Origin: Clostridium kluyveri DSM 555
GTDB taxonomy: Bacteria; Bacillota; Clostridia; Clostridiales; Clostridiaceae
Assembly (NCBI RefSeq): GCF_000016505.1
Contig: NC_009706.1
Coordinates: forward strand, 3,900,619-3,964,618
Length of the DNA: 64,000 nucleotides
Reading direction: 5' to 3'
A program made the position numbers and the translations under genes. The notes below the pieces were generated by a model. That model was not told the DNA's origin. It ran no database searches and was given only the letters and a program-made list of their open reading frames with translations. This document shows, in pieces, positions 40,919 through 51,832 of the stretch (the first letter of the stretch is position 1; each line of letters begins with the position of its first letter).

Positions 40919-42259
40919 TTGATGTATTACATCCAGATTTCCAAATTTACTAAATTGTCCCATCCAAGCTAATTTTATGGTACCAGTAGGGCCATTTCTT
41001 TGTTTTGCAATAATGCATTCTGCCACATTTTTTTCTTCTGTTTCTTTATTATAATATTCATCTCTATATAAAAACATAACTATGTCAGCATCCTGTTCTA
41101 TAGAACCTGATTCCCTTAAATCTGAAAGCATAGGTCTGTGATCCGATCTGGCCTCTGGAGCACGGGATAATTGTGAAAGTGCTATAACAGGGCACTGCAT
41201 CTCTTTTGCAAGTGATTTTATAAATCTAGATATCTCCGATACCTCCTGTTGTCTACTTTCCGAATTTCTTCCACCGCTCATAAGTTGTAGATAATCTATA
41301 ATTATAATATCTATACCATGCTCTATTTTTAATCTTCTACATTTGGATCTCATTTCCATAATGGATATTCCTGCAGTATCATCTATAAATATTTTTGCTT
41401 CAGCCAAAGGTCCTGAAGCTCTAGCAATGTTTTCCCAATCCTTATCCTCTAAATTTCCAGTTCTAAGTTTTAGCATATCTATATGTGCTTCAGAACATAA
41501 TAATTTATATGCTAATTGTTCCTTTGACATTTCAAGAGAAAATACAGCCACTTTCTTACCCTCTCTTAAAGCTGCATATTCTGCTATATTCAATGCAAAA
41601 GTCGTTTTACCCATAGAGGGCCTGGCAGCTACCAAAACCATATCACCCTTTTGAAATCCTGAAGTTTTAGCATCTAATTCCCTGAACCCGGAAGCTACCC
41701 CTGTAGTCTGCCCTTTATTGTTGAACAATCTTTCTATTTCTAAAAATCCTCTTTCAAGTACAACATTCATAGGCTCAAAATCAGATACCTTTCTATTATT
41801 GGACAAATCAAATATAGATTTTTCGGCCATATCAATAGTTTTCTCTACATTATTTTGATTATTATAACTTTCCTCTATTATCTTTGTAGAAGCTTTAATA
41901 AGTTTTCTAAGGGTAGATTTATCTTTTATAATCTTTATATAAGATTGCAAATTAACAGTTGATACTATAGAACCACTTAACTCACTTATATATGTTATTC
42001 CCCCCGCAGCTTCCAATTTAGATTTAGATTTCAAACTTTCAGTCAATGTTATTATATCTACAGCTATATCCCTCTTATATAAATCTAGAATAGCTTCAAA
42101 TATAACCTTGTGTGATTCTCTATAAAAATCATCAACTTTTAAGATTTCCATAGATTCAACTATGGAAGACTTGTCAATAAGCATTGAACCAATTACACTT
42201 TGCTCAGCTTCCAAATTATGAGGTATACTTCCTAAAGGTGCATCCATGGATATCCTCAC
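40913..42259 (-). CDS. dnaB: Replicative DNA helicase DnaB
   Basis: The 448-aa hexameric helicase of the replication fork. The N-terminal DnaB domain (PHNLEAEQSVIGSMLIDKSS) loads primase; the C-terminal RecA-like core has Walker A AARPSMGKTT near 210 and DIIIIDYLQLMSGG near 325. Length and motifs are normal. It lies 38 bases after the lon-type gene in the same direction, the last gene of the run from rplI. Confidence 0.97.
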   Translation of the reverse strand: MRISMDAPLGSIPHNLEAEQSVIGSMLIDKSSIVESMEILKVDDFYRESHKVIFEAILDLYKRDIAVDIITLTESLKSKSKLEAAGGITYISELSGSIVSTVNLQSYIKIIKDKSTLRKLIKASTKIIEESYNNQNNVEKTIDMAEKSIFDLSNNRKVSDFEPMNVVLERGFLEIERLFNNKGQTTGVASGFRELDAKTSGFQKGDMVLVAARPSMGKTTFALNIAEYAALREGKKVAVFSLEMSKEQLAYKLLCSEAHIDMLKLRTGNLEDKDWENIARASGPLAEAKIFIDDTAGISIMEMRSKCRRLKIEHGIDIIIIDYLQLMSGGRNSESRQQEVSEISRFIKSLAKEMQCPVIALSQLSRAPEARSDHRPMLSDLRESGSIEQDADIVMFLYRDEYYNKETEEKNVAECIIAKQRNGPTGTIKLAWMGQFSKFGNLDVIHQE

Positions 42260-42296
42260 TCCTTAAACTTATATACAATTACTTCTATATTATTTA

Positions 42297-44192
42297 CTAA
42301 AATACTATTTTCATTAATTCTTCAATATTAGATACTGGTTCAACTTTTATATCCTTAATATCCGTAGGTACCTCTTTCAGGTTTTCTATAGGTATAACCA
42401 TCGTTTTTATTCCATTCCTTTTAGCACCGTAGGTTTTCTCGAAAATTCCACCTACAGGCTTTATATTACCTCTTAAAGATATTTCTCCTGTAATAGCAAT
42501 ATCCTGCTTTAAAGGCTTATTTAAAAGAGAACTTATTATGCAAACTGTAATAGCAGCTCCTGCAGAAGGTCCATCAATTCTTCCTCCTCCTATTATATTT
42601 ACATGAATATCATAATCACTTATATCCTTATCCGTTATTTTTCTTATTACTGAAGCAGCGTTAAATACTGAATCCTTTGCCATACTTCCTGCTGTATCAT
42701 TAAATCTTACAACTCCTCTTCCTTTTTCCTTGGCTTTAAATGCCACTGATTCTATTTCTATAGTAGAACCTATGTATCCACTTACCCCTAATCCATAAAT
42801 ATGGCCTACCTCATATTCTGATTTTAAAGACACCTCTTCAAAAGATTTAAACCTACCTATGGATATAATCTTTTTTAAATCTTCTACTGTAATCTTAATT
42901 TTGTCATTTAAATCTTTAACACCGCTATTATAAAGTACATATCCATACACATCTGATAATATATTAATAGCCTTTCTTCCTTCAATAGTATACTTACTTA
43001 TAAGTTCAGATACTCCACTTTCCATTTCTATATTTAACTTTAGTGCTGCATTTTCAACTATACTCTGTATATCTTTTATAGAAAGAGGCTCAAAATAGAC
43101 TTCTGTACATCTTGACCTAAGAGCTGGGTTTATTTCTCCTGGTTCCCTAGTAGTAGCCCCTATTAGTAAAAAATCTGCCGGAGCTCCTTTGTCAAATAAA
43201 TATTTTATATATTTTGGAATACTCTCATCATCAGGATCATAATATGAAGATGAAAATTCAACTCTCTTATCCTCTAATACTTTTAATAATTTATTTTGAA
43301 GCATTTCATCTAGCTCACCGATTTCATCAATAAAAAGTACCCCTCCATGTGCTTCTGTAACAAGCCCAAGCTTTGGTTCTGGTATACCTCCTTCTGCCAG
43401 ATCCCTTCTTGTACCTTGATATATAGGATCATGTACAGAACCTAAGAGAGGATTTGTGATTTCTCTAGGATCCCATCTTAAGGTAGTACCATCAACTTCT
43501 ACAAATTTAGCATCTTTATTAAAAGGAGTAAATTTTAATTTTTTTGCCTCTTCAAGAGCAATTCTGGCAGCAGTAGTCTTACCTACCCCAGGAGGTCCAT
43601 ATAAAATTATATGCTGTGGATAGGGTGATGCTATTTTAGAAAGTATAGATTCCACAGCTCTCCTTTGACCTATAATTTCATCAAAAGTTTCTGGTCTTAA
43701 AAGTCTTTGTATATTTTTACTAAGATTTTTAGAATCTAATACTTCAAGTTTTGCATACTTTTTTAAAGTTTTAGCATTCTCTGGTCCTCTTTGCTTCTTT
43801 ATAATACTTAATCTTACCTCGTCCATGTACTTGTCCTGACGTTCTGTAACATTCTTTTCTACTTCTCTTTCAATTTTAGTTCTTACATACCTCTCTGCTA
43901 AAGTCTCCGCAAGCCAATTATTGGTATCCTCTAAAGCATTATATATATTAGACTGATTTGGTATAATACTTAATCCTTTTCCATCACTTACTATTTTATT
44001 TAAAGCATATATTCTCTTGAATACATCCTCACTGTTTATGTAATCTTGAAGATTATACTTTTCCACCTTGTCATTTATAGTGGCTTCATCCATAACTTTC
44101 TTTAATAAATCATATAATACTTTAACTTGAATATCTATTGGTATGGAATTATTCATTTCTTTATCCAAACCATCAATAAATTGTAACTTCAC
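42297..44192 (-). CDS. Lon-family ATP-dependent protease (LonB/LonC type)
   Basis: A 631-aa AAA+ protease. Walker A GPPGVGKTT near 200 and Walker B GGVLFIDEIGELD near 287. The C-terminal protease domain has the catalytic serine in DGPSAGAAI and lysine in IKPVGGIFEK. It lacks the long N-terminal domain of LonA; the first 170 residues are helical. Clostridia carry this form next to rplI and dnaB. I do not see a membrane segment, so LonC-type is more likely than the membrane LonB. Confidence 0.9.
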   Translation of the reverse strand: MKLQFIDGLDKEMNNSIPIDIQVKVLYDLLKKVMDEATINDKVEKYNLQDYINSEDVFKRIYALNKIVSDGKGLSIIPNQSNIYNALEDTNNWLAETLAERYVRTKIEREVEKNVTERQDKYMDEVRLSIIKKQRGPENAKTLKKYAKLEVLDSKNLSKNIQRLLRPETFDEIIGQRRAVESILSKIASPYPQHIILYGPPGVGKTTAARIALEEAKKLKFTPFNKDAKFVEVDGTTLRWDPREITNPLLGSVHDPIYQGTRRDLAEGGIPEPKLGLVTEAHGGVLFIDEIGELDEMLQNKLLKVLEDKRVEFSSSYYDPDDESIPKYIKYLFDKGAPADFLLIGATTREPGEINPALRSRCTEVYFEPLSIKDIQSIVENAALKLNIEMESGVSELISKYTIEGRKAINILSDVYGYVLYNSGVKDLNDKIKITVEDLKKIISIGRFKSFEEVSLKSEYEVGHIYGLGVSGYIGSTIEIESVAFKAKEKGRGVVRFNDTAGSMAKDSVFNAASVIRKITDKDISDYDIHVNIIGGGRIDGPSAGAAITVCIISSLLNKPLKQDIAITGEISLRGNIKPVGGIFEKTYGAKRNGIKTMVIPIENLKEVPTDIKDIKVEPVSNIEELMKIVF

Positions 44193-44204
44193 GAGTTTTC
44201 CTCC

Positions 44205-44648
44205 TTATTTTTCTGCAATAATTACTTTTATTTTTGTAGATATTTCAGGATATAATTTAACTTCCACATCATAAGTACCAAGCTGTCTTATATTATTAAT
44301 TACTATCTTTTTCTTATCTATATTTATTTTAAATTTTTTATTTAGTTCATCTGAAATATCCTTTCCGGTTATAGAACCGAATATTCTTCCATTTTCTCCT
44401 GATTTAACAGTTAAATTTATTTCCTTTCCCTTTAATTCTGCTGCAAGCTTTTGTGCTGCTTCAATTTCTGCAAGCTTCTGTTTTCTTTCAGCTTCCTTTT
44501 TATTGTTCCATATATGAAGATTAGTTTTATTTGCCTCCTCTGCAAATCCTTTTGGTATTAAATAATTTCTGGCATATCCATCTGAAGCATTTATAACTTC
44601 ACCTTTTTTCCCTAGAGTTTTTACGTCTTTTAATAATATAACTTTCAT
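44205..44648 (-). CDS. rplI: 50S ribosomal protein L9
   Basis: The 147-aa L9 with the N-terminal rRNA-binding domain ([20 protein letters not shown] and [11 protein letters not shown]), a long connecting helix, and the C-terminal domain with [12 protein letters not shown]. The start overlaps the stop of the DHH phosphodiesterase gene by one base. Confidence 0.97.
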
Positions 44649-46633
44649 TATTTTTCACTCTCCTTAACATATTTCTTTATGGCATCTTTTAATTTTAATA
44701 AGGCTTCATCTATAGTTACATATTCTAATTTTGCTCCTGCCATAGTAATATGTCCTCCTCCGCCTAATGTTTCAAGTATAACTTGCACATTTATATCTCC
44801 TAGGGATCTTCCGCTAATGAATATTTCATCTTTTATTTTAACAAAAACAAAAGACGCTTGAATACCTGTAATATTTAGCAATTCATCTGCTGCTTGAGCT
44901 GCTAATAGTATACTTTCTATTTGCTTGGGACATACTGCTATGGCAATATTATTATATATATTAGCTGACCTTATAATTTCAGCCCTTTTCAAATAAGTTT
45001 TTAAATCATAAGAAAAAAATTTTTTTATTTCTATAGTATCTGCACCGAGTCTCCTTAAAAATGAAGCAGCTTCAAAAGTTCTTACCCCAGTTTTAAAATA
45101 GAAATTTTTAGTATCTACACATATCCCTGCAAGAAGAGCTTCTGCTTCTATAGTTTTTATATCAGGCTTTTCTACCATATATGGCAGCATTTCCGTAACT
45201 AATTCAGAAGTAGATGATGCATAAGGTTCAATATAACTTAAAAGTGACCCTTTAATAAAATCTGTAGTTCTTCTATGATGGTCAATTATAACCATCCTAC
45301 TAAATTTATTCACTAAATCCATACTTTCTACATAGCCTTCACTGTGAACATCTACAATTATAAGAAGACTGTTTTCATCCATCTTATCTTCACAATCCCT
45401 ACTATGTATAAATACATCCTTATATTCTTTTTCTTCTTTTATTTTAGCCAGTATAAGCTTTGTACTTTCATTTGGATTATTTAATACAATGTAACACATC
45501 TTCCCTAGTAGGCCTACTACACTGTGTATTCCTACTGCAGCACCCAAACAATCTATATCTGGCTTGATATGTCCCATTATAAATATACTGCTGCTATCAT
45601 TTATTATATCTACAAGTGCTTGAGCTACCACCCTTGCCTTTACTTTAGTTCTTTTTTCAACTTCTTTAGCTTTTCCACCATAAAATAGTAACTTATCTCC
45701 ATTTTTTACAACCGCTTGATCTCCACCTCTACCTAATGCCAATTCTTTAGCTGATACTGCATATTTTTCATTTTCTAAAGGAGTGGCTCCTCCTCTACCT
45801 ATACCTATACTTAAAGTTACTGCGAGCTTGTTTCCCATGTTTATTTCTCTTACAGTATCTAATATTTCAAATTTTTTTTCCATTTCTTTTTCTATATACT
45901 TATTCTGTATACAAAATATATATTTATTAGATTCATACTTTCTAATCATTGCATTTAAACCCTGTGCATAAATATTTATAGTTCTTTCTATCTCTGCTAT
46001 TATAAGTGGTCTATCATCTTCATCCATAGCCTTAACTACATCATCAAAATTATCTACTTCCATAAGCATTATAGTATCTTTATTTGCATTTATCGAATTT
46101 ACCATATCATAGGATTGGCTCACATCATAAAGATATAATATAACAATCTTATCCTTAGATTTTTCAGAAGTACCTACTATATTTGTATATATATCATAAT
46201 ATTTATCCTTGATTTTTATATATTTAAATACACTTTCCTTGCCATTTACCGCCTGTTTAATATTAAAATCTCTTGCAATGTTTTTAATATTTTGACCTAA
46301 TATATCTTTTCCTTTTAATATAGAGGAAAAGTTTTGATTATACCAAAGTACATCTCCAGTTACCTTTATTATAACAAGGGGAAATGGGAATTTAACAAGT
46401 GTACTTGTAGTAGCTATATCAAGTTTGGAGGAGAAATCTTCTATAAATTTTTTCCATTCACTTTTCCTGAATTTTGTATTTTTTATATTATAGATTACAA
46501 GCAGCACGTACAAAGCAATAGTTATGCTACCAATTATTATATGTCCATACAGCATTAATAATAAAATCAGCACTGCAATTATTATCATATATACTTTATT
46601 ACTAGTTATAAAATAATTATAATTATCTTGCAT
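44648..46633 (-). CDS. gdpP: Cyclic-di-AMP phosphodiesterase, GdpP/YybT family
   Basis: A 661-aa membrane protein with two N-terminal transmembrane helices (about 12-50), a PAS-like domain, a degenerate GGDEF domain (about 180-310), then DHH ([24 protein letters not shown]) and DHHA1 domains ([13 protein letters not shown]). GdpP degrades c-di-AMP and so affects cell-wall and potassium homeostasis. Gene order DUF2232-gdpP-rplI-lon-dnaB is the usual clostridial one. Confidence 0.93.
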
Positions 46634-46651
46634 TAAATAAAACCCCCGGTA

Positions 46652-47650
46652 CTATTTTTTTAACTTTCTATAAGGGTCGAGTTTTCTAAAATCAAATATC
46701 ATATCTATAAATCCTATAATAGTATAAAATAAAGATAATCTTGACATGGCTGTAAATATTATTATTAAGGCAGCAATCTTTTTAGACATTTTGTATTTAT
46801 CTATTAAATAATATGTAATCAATGCTATCCCATCTAATAAAAGTACGAATTGGAGTATAGTCCCTGATGAATTAGCCAAATATTCTCCTATAACTATATT
46901 TTTTCTATCGAGCAGCATTCCTATAACAAGAATTAAACCAACCAATGTACCTATTCTGGTATTCATATACCATTGACCAATCGGTTTAATTTCTTTAACT
47001 TCATATCTTAATTTTTTAAGTATAACTAACGTTACCATATAATTTAAATAGGATAAAATAAATGCTAAAATTACAACCATAGCTGGAATAAGTTTCATAA
47101 TATATTCCGGTGTAAATACCCTAAATATTTCTTCAATTACAGCAGCTTCACTGCTTGACATTCCAGTTCTTTTATACATATCTTTGCTTAATTCCATTGA
47201 CTGCTTTAAACCTGCCAACATTTCATTAACAAATCCATATATTCCACCTTTATTTATGAGCATAGTATAAATAAACAAATAAAATATTATTCCTAAAGCA
47301 AAAGATATAGCTACAAAGATAATTGTATTTCCAAACTCTTTTTTATTTTTTATACAATATCCTAAAGTCATTCCTGTAAGCCCTATTAATAATATTGAAG
47401 CTAATGCACTTATAGGATTATAAAGCATTGCTATAAATATACCACTAGCTGCTACAGAAATCAAAGTAACCTTATAGTTTTGCCTTATGTATAGTATTGT
47501 TATAGGAATAGGTATTATAAAATTAATAACTATAGATAATATAGGTATATATATATTTATAAGAACTATTATTACTGTAAATGCCGTTATAATACCTGCT
47601 TCTGCTAAAGCCTTTACATTATACGTTTTACCTTGCATATCTACCTCCAT
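46652..47650 (-). CDS. DUF2232 (YybS-like) membrane protein
   Basis: A 332-aa protein with about eight transmembrane segments, of the YybS/DUF2232 family, which always lies beside gdpP-rplI in Firmicutes. NSSGTILQFVLLLDGIALIT and the C-terminal IDMIFDFRKLDPYRK are typical. The function is unknown; an ECF-like or sporulation role has been considered. It starts on the last base of the previous gene. Confidence 0.88.
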   Translation of the reverse strand: MEVDMQGKTYNVKALAEAGIITAFTVIIVLINIYIPILSIVINFIIPIPITILYIRQNYKVTLISVAASGIFIAMLYNPISALASILLIGLTGMTLGYCIKNKKEFGNTIIFVAISFALGIIFYLFIYTMLINKGGIYGFVNEMLAGLKQSMELSKDMYKRTGMSSSEAAVIEEIFRVFTPEYIMKLIPAMVVILAFILSYLNYMVTLVILKKLRYEVKEIKPIGQWYMNTRIGTLVGLILVIGMLLDRKNIVIGEYLANSSGTILQFVLLLDGIALITYYLIDKYKMSKKIAALIIIFTAMSRLSLFYTIIGFIDMIFDFRKLDPYRKLKK

Positions 47651-47967
47651 TAATTTCTGTCTTTAAGATAATTATATAATTTGGTCAAATCTTTCCCATC
47701 TTTTTCTATTTTATCTTCTTCAATTATACCAATTTTTAACTTTCTTTTTATAGTTTCATCTACAGCTGTATGAGAGTATCCCAATCTTTCTGCAAGCAAG
47801 TATAATATTATTATTGCTCCAGAAATACAATCTAATATGGCTTGTTGTGCTACATTACTTCCTTTTGTAAGTAATTTAAAAAAATCTCCTATTATACATA
47901 GAAGATCCGCCTTTAAATCCTCTATCATTTTAACATTATACATTATGTTAAAATTTTGTTTTTTCAT
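47650..47967 (-). CDS. MazG-like family protein
   Basis: A 105-aa mostly helical protein of the MazG-like group found in clostridia upstream of the DUF2232 gene. LKADLLCIIGDFFKLLTKGS starts the helical bundle. The acidic metal-binding pattern of true MazG pyrophosphohydrolases is incomplete, so catalytic activity is doubtful. It ends in a charged tail and overlaps the next gene by one base. Confidence 0.7.
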   Translation of the reverse strand: MKKQNFNIMYNVKMIEDLKADLLCIIGDFFKLLTKGSNVAQQAILDCISGAIIILYLLAERLGYSHTAVDETIKRKLKIGIIEEDKIEKDGKDLTKLYNYLKDRN

Positions 47968-48072
47968 ACAGTTCTCCTCCTATTCTTTAATTATATTTTA
48001 GTTTCTTTTATATTTTTGTGCAATAAATAGAAGTAATAGATTTAAACTTAATTGTATAATTTCAGATTAGGT

Positions 48073-48112
48073 TTAAAAAAAGTGAAGAATACAAATTCTT
48101 CACTTTTTAACT
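48073..48112 (-). terminator. Terminator after rpsR
   Basis: GTGAAGAAT (48082-48090) pairs with ATTCTTCAC (48095-48103), with seven T after it on the minus strand (48074-48080). It ends the rpsF-ssb-rpsR operon. Confidence 0.88.
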
Positions 48113-48365
48113 ACTCTGTTGTAAATGGTAATAAAGCTATGTTTCTAGCCCTCTTAATCGCTCTAGTCAATTCTCTTTGATGCTTTGCACAGTTTCCGGA
48201 AATTCTTCTTGGAAGAATTTTTCCTCTCTCTGTAACATATTTTCTTAATTTATTTATATCTTTATAGTCTATAAACTCAGACTTATCCATACAAAAAGCA
48301 CAAACTTTTCTCTTGGCTCTTCTTAATTTTCCGGAATTTCTTCTTCCGCCTTCTCTATTTGCCAT
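48111..48365 (-). CDS. rpsR: 30S ribosomal protein S18
   Basis: The 84-aa S18, with the zinc-ribbon-like CAFC and NCAKHQREL and the core [19 protein letters not shown]. It has the cysteine-containing (C+) form. Third gene of rpsF-ssb-rpsR; the protein pairs with S6 on the ribosome platform. Confidence 0.97.
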   Translation of the reverse strand: MANREGGRRNSGKLRRAKRKVCAFCMDKSEFIDYKDINKLRKYVTERGKILPRRISGNCAKHQRELTRAIKRARNIALLPFTTE

Positions 48366-48386
48366 ACTGCTTCTCCCTCCTTACTC

Positions 48387-48827
48387 TTAAAATGGGATAT
48401 CTCCCTCATCAACTGGAGTAATATCTTCTCCGTAGATATCTTCATTAAAATTTGAGTTTTTACCAAAATCTTCAGATAAAACTTCAGTGTTATTGTCTCT
48501 TACAGACTTCTGTCCCCATTCAAGAAATTGGACTTCTTCTGCAATAACTTCAGTAACATATTTTCTAATACCGTCTCTAGATTCATAGCTTCTAGTTTGG
48601 ATTCTTCCACTAATGCCTATAAGCTTTCCTTTACTCATATAATTAGCAGTAGATTCAGCTTGTTTTCCCCAGACAACAATGGGAATAAAATCTGCCTCTC
48701 TCTGTCCATCTCTAGTAAATCTTCTATCAACAGCTATAGTAAAGGTAGTAACTGCTTTTCCCATTCCTGGTGTAAACCTTAATTCCGGATCTTTAGTTAA
48801 TCTTCCAATTAAAACAACTTTATTCAA
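48387..48827 (-). CDS. ssb: Single-stranded DNA-binding protein
   Basis: A 146-aa SSB with the OB fold ([20 protein letters not shown], then [12 protein letters not shown]) and an acidic C-terminal tip, VDEGDIPF, which recruits replication partners. It stands between rpsF and rpsR as in most Firmicutes. Confidence 0.97.
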   Translation of the reverse strand: MNKVVLIGRLTKDPELRFTPGMGKAVTTFTIAVDRRFTRDGQREADFIPIVVWGKQAESTANYMSKGKLIGISGRIQTRSYESRDGIRKYVTEVIAEEVQFLEWGQKSVRDNNTEVLSEDFGKNSNFNEDIYGEDITPVDEGDIPF

Positions 48828-48839
48828 TTAAAACACCAC

Positions 48840-49127
48840 CTATTTTTCATCCTTTACTATTATATGTCTAACAACTGTATCTGTAATTCTAAATACTCTA
48901 TCTAACTCTTTTGGTAAAGTAGGATCAGCATTAAAAGTTATCAGTGTATAATATCCTTCGTTAACTTTTTTTATTTCATAGGCAAGCTTTCTCTTACCCC
49001 AAATATCAACGTTTTCTATTACACCTCCACCATTTTCTATTACACCTTTAAATTTTTCTACATTAGCTTTATAACCTTCCTCATCTAATGATGGGTGTAA
49101 TATAAATATAGTTTCGTATTTACCCAT
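48840..49127 (-). CDS. rpsF: 30S ribosomal protein S6
   Basis: The 95-aa S6 (MGKYETIFILHPSLDEEGYK, GKRKLAYEIKKVNEGYYTL). First gene of the rpsF-ssb-rpsR operon. GGAGGTG lies seven bases before the ATG. Confidence 0.97.
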   Translation of the reverse strand: MGKYETIFILHPSLDEEGYKANVEKFKGVIENGGGVIENVDIWGKRKLAYEIKKVNEGYYTLITFNADPTLPKELDRVFRITDTVVRHIIVKDEK

Positions 49128-49190
49128 TGAATTCCACCTCCTCCCCTCGGACTAATGGCTGTGATTTTCACAGCAGGGACTACGTTTTCT
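49128..49190 (-). promoter_or_regulatory. Candidate S6:S18 autoregulatory leader
   Basis: Just before rpsF the minus strand reads CTGTGA-AAA-TCACAG within a longer helix, followed by AGTCCGAGG. A hairpin with a CCG on its 3' side, right before rpsF, is the known binding motif of the S6:S18 complex. The sequestered GGAGG fits translational feedback. Confidence 0.55.
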
Positions 49191-49257
49191 TATTTTACTA
49201 CTTTTTCTATATAAAATCAATTAATTTTTTTACACAGCTAAAATTTACAATATATGA

Positions 49258-49467
49258 TCATACTTCCTGTATATCAGGTGAGTTTTGCTTTATAATCTTT
49301 TTCACATTTTTTTCAAATTTACTTCTTGGAAGCATTACTATCCTGCTGCAACCACAACATTTTATTTTTATATCAGCACCAAGTCTTATCACTTCCCATT
49401 CATTACTGCCACAAGGATGCCCTTTTTTCATCTGCACTATATCACCAATATAAAAAATTTTTTTCAT
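49258..49467 (-). CDS. DUF951 family protein
   Basis: A 69-aa protein with the DUF951 phrases GDIVQMKKGHPCGSNEWEV and CCGCSRIVMLPRSKFEKNVK; the cysteines suggest a metal-binding or nucleic-acid-binding fold. It lies 5 bases after the MscS gene. The function is unknown; the family is usually found next to the mscS/rpsF region. Confidence 0.88.
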   Translation of the reverse strand: MKKIFYIGDIVQMKKGHPCGSNEWEVIRLGADIKIKCCGCSRIVMLPRSKFEKNVKKIIKQNSPDIQEV

Positions 49468-49471
49468 ATAT

Positions 49472-50338
49472 TTATTCCTCCTTTAAAATTTTTACTGATG
49501 AATAAGGAATTTTAATATTTTCTTGTTTTAATACTTCCCATATTTGTTTTCTAAGTTTCATTTCCATGTCCCATTGTGTCATTGTCTTTGTCTTACCGGC
49601 TATTCTAATAGTTACCCTATCATCTTTAATACTTGTTATCCCCTGAACAGTCGGTCCTTCTACAATAACAGAATTTTCATTCTTAAACCTCTCACATAAT
49701 TCCGACATTATACTCATAACTCTATTTATATTTTCATCATAGGCAATATCTGTATCTATAATAATCCTAGCATTCCCTTTTGAGTGATTGGTAATTTTAG
49801 TTATAAGGCTATTTGGTATTATATGTAAATCGCCATTAAAATCCCTTATTTTAGTAATTCTTAATTCTATACTTTCTACAATACCACCTTTGTCATCTAT
49901 ATTTATATAATCTCCCACTGCAAATTGATCCTCAAATAATATAAAAAAGCCATTTATTATATCTTTTATAATACTCTGTGCTCCAAGTCCAAATGCCACT
50001 CCACCTATACCTGCAAAAGTCAGACCGGTTATACCTATTTTAGGCGATATTATGGCAATTATACTAAATATGCCAAAGAAATATACTGCATATTTTAATA
50101 CACTTCTTAAAATAGCTCCTATGGTTTTAGCTTTTTTATCATCTAATGAAATTTTAAAATTCTTCTGTTTTGAAACATATTTATTTATTATTTTATTTCC
50201 AATTTTAACGACAAGATACATAATAATTAATATAATTATTATTTTAAGGACTGTCTCTCCAAAATTATATATACTTTCTTTAGGTATTTTCAATTTTTTA
50301 TATATTTCAATTAAGTTTTCTTTCATATTTCCCCCCAT
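49472..50338 (-). CDS. Small-conductance mechanosensitive channel (MscS family)
   Basis: A 288-aa channel with two or three transmembrane helices. The pore helix is GLTFAGIGGVAFGLGAQSII (about 131-150), the typical Gly/Ala-rich MscS TM3, followed by the beta domain with FEDQFAVGDYINIDDKGGIV. It opens under turgor to release solutes. Stop codon 5 bases before the DUF951 gene. Confidence 0.92.
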   Translation of the reverse strand: MGGNMKENLIEIYKKLKIPKESIYNFGETVLKIIIILIIMYLVVKIGNKIINKYVSKQKNFKISLDDKKAKTIGAILRSVLKYAVYFFGIFSIIAIISPKIGITGLTFAGIGGVAFGLGAQSIIKDIINGFFILFEDQFAVGDYINIDDKGGIVESIELRITKIRDFNGDLHIIPNSLITKITNHSKGNARIIIDTDIAYDENINRVMSIMSELCERFKNENSVIVEGPTVQGITSIKDDRVTIRIAGKTKTMTQWDMEMKLRKQIWEVLKQENIKIPYSSVKILKEE

Positions 50339-50700
50339 TTTAAAAATTATAAATAAATATAAATTATTTATAATTCATATTATTCCTTAGTTCATGCTAA
50401 AACATAGTAAATTAATTAAATACTTCTTATCTTTCATTAATTATGTAAAATTTTACTATTATAAGTATATACAAGGCTATTATATTATTTTATAATTATT
50501 ATACATAGATTATTTTAACATATAGATTTTATTTAAAATTCATATGTCAAAAAATTTTAATCCACGATATAATTATATAACAAATATGTTTTGTTTTTAA
50601 TAATATATCTATGATTATTATGTAAATTAAAAATATATATTAGAATTATTATTAATAATCAAAATAATAGTAAAAATTTTATAGGAGTTGATATATACTC
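50339..50700. other. AT-rich intergenic region between divergent genes
   Basis: 362 bases between the mscS-type gene (minus) and the AI-2E-type gene (plus), over 80 percent A+T. It must hold both promoters; no operator, repeat or RNA structure stands out. A TAGGAG ribosome-binding site lies near 50682. Confidence 0.6.
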
Positions 50701-51756
50701 ATGAATGATTTGATAAATAAAATTGATAAAATTAGTATATTTTTTATAGTCTACACTATACTCTTTTTAACATTTTTTAATACTCTTGACTACACTTTAC
50801 CTTTCGTCCTAGCTTTTTTATGTGCATTATTACTTAGAAAGCCTACAATTTTTATTTCAAAAAAACTAAAAATTAAAAGCGGAATCGCTTCTCTAATTAC
50901 AACTTTGGTATTCTTTACAATAATAATAACTTTATTGGTTTTAGGAATAACTACCATAAGTCAAGAAGCTATACAACTTGGAAAAAACACCCAAGCATAT
51001 ATTTCTAAGAATTCAACTGATATATATAACTCATTTTATAAATTGCAAAAGTATTATAACGATTTGGATCCTTATATAATAAACACTTTAGAAAAAAACT
51101 TTACAAATTTTGTTACTAAGACCTCAAATATAGTGGTGGGTTTTTCTGGCAAACTAGTATCTTATATAATAAATCTAATAGCTACAATACCTTACATATT
51201 GATGGTGGTGCTTTTTACTTTATTAACTACATATTTTTTTACAAAGGATATGAGTTCATCTAAGATAAACATGCAAAATTTAATACCAAACAACAAAACA
51301 GATAAATTATTAAAAATATATTCTGAAACAAAAAAAATGTTAGGTAATTATTTACTTTCCTACATGATTATAATCTTATTTACATTTTTAGAAACAATAA
51401 TAGTATTTTTAATTTTCAAAGTTAAATATGCTGTAATACTTAGTGTAATATGTGCTATAGCAGATTTACTTCCTATTCTAGGAATTGGAGCTATATATAT
51501 ACCTATAGCTTTTATCTACTTAATAGTATTTAAAAATTATGTTACATTTATAGGACTACTTATATGTTATATATTAGTTTCTATAATAAGACAAATTATT
51601 GAGCCTAAAATAGTTTCATCTTCTCTTGGAATACATCCTGTAGCAGTTCTTGCAGCATTATTTATAGGATTAAAATCAAATGGCATATCTGGAATGATAT
51701 TTTGTATATTTTTAGTAGTATTTTTTAATATATTTAGAAAACTGGATATGTTCTAA
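50701..51756 (+). CDS. AI-2E/YtvI-like polytopic membrane protein
   Basis: A 351-aa member of the AI-2 exporter-like family. It has about eight transmembrane segments with a large amphipathic loop (about 95-150) and the closing motif IEPKIVSSSLGIHPVAVLAA. Members include exporters, Na/H antiporters and the sporulation protein YtvI. The role is not determined. It runs toward yyaC in the same direction. Confidence 0.85.
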   Translation: MNDLINKIDKISIFFIVYTILFLTFFNTLDYTLPFVLAFLCALLLRKPTIFISKKLKIKSGIASLITTLVFFTIIITLLVLGITTISQEAIQLGKNTQAYISKNSTDIYNSFYKLQKYYNDLDPYIINTLEKNFTNFVTKTSNIVVGFSGKLVSYIINLIATIPYILMVVLFTLLTTYFFTKDMSSSKINMQNLIPNNKTDKLLKIYSETKKMLGNYLLSYMIIILFTFLETIIVFLIFKVKYAVILSVICAIADLLPILGIGAIYIPIAFIYLIVFKNYVTFIGLLICYILVSIIRQIIEPKIVSSSLGIHPVAVLAALFIGLKSNGISGMIFCIFLVVFFNIFRKLDMF

Positions 51757-51786
51757 ATTTTATAACAAAATATATAAATTTATAGT

Positions 51787-51832
51787 ATAAAAAACCTCTA
51801 TATGGTAAAGATTCTAATATAGGAGGTTTTTT
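51787..51832 (+). terminator. Hairpin overlapping the yyaC ribosome-binding site
   Basis: AAAAAACCTC (51789-51798) pairs with GAGGTTTTTT (51823-51832), extended by TATA/TATA. The 3' arm contains the AGGAGG of yyaC, whose ATG follows immediately. It can end the upstream gene and hide the yyaC start on read-through RNA. Confidence 0.7.
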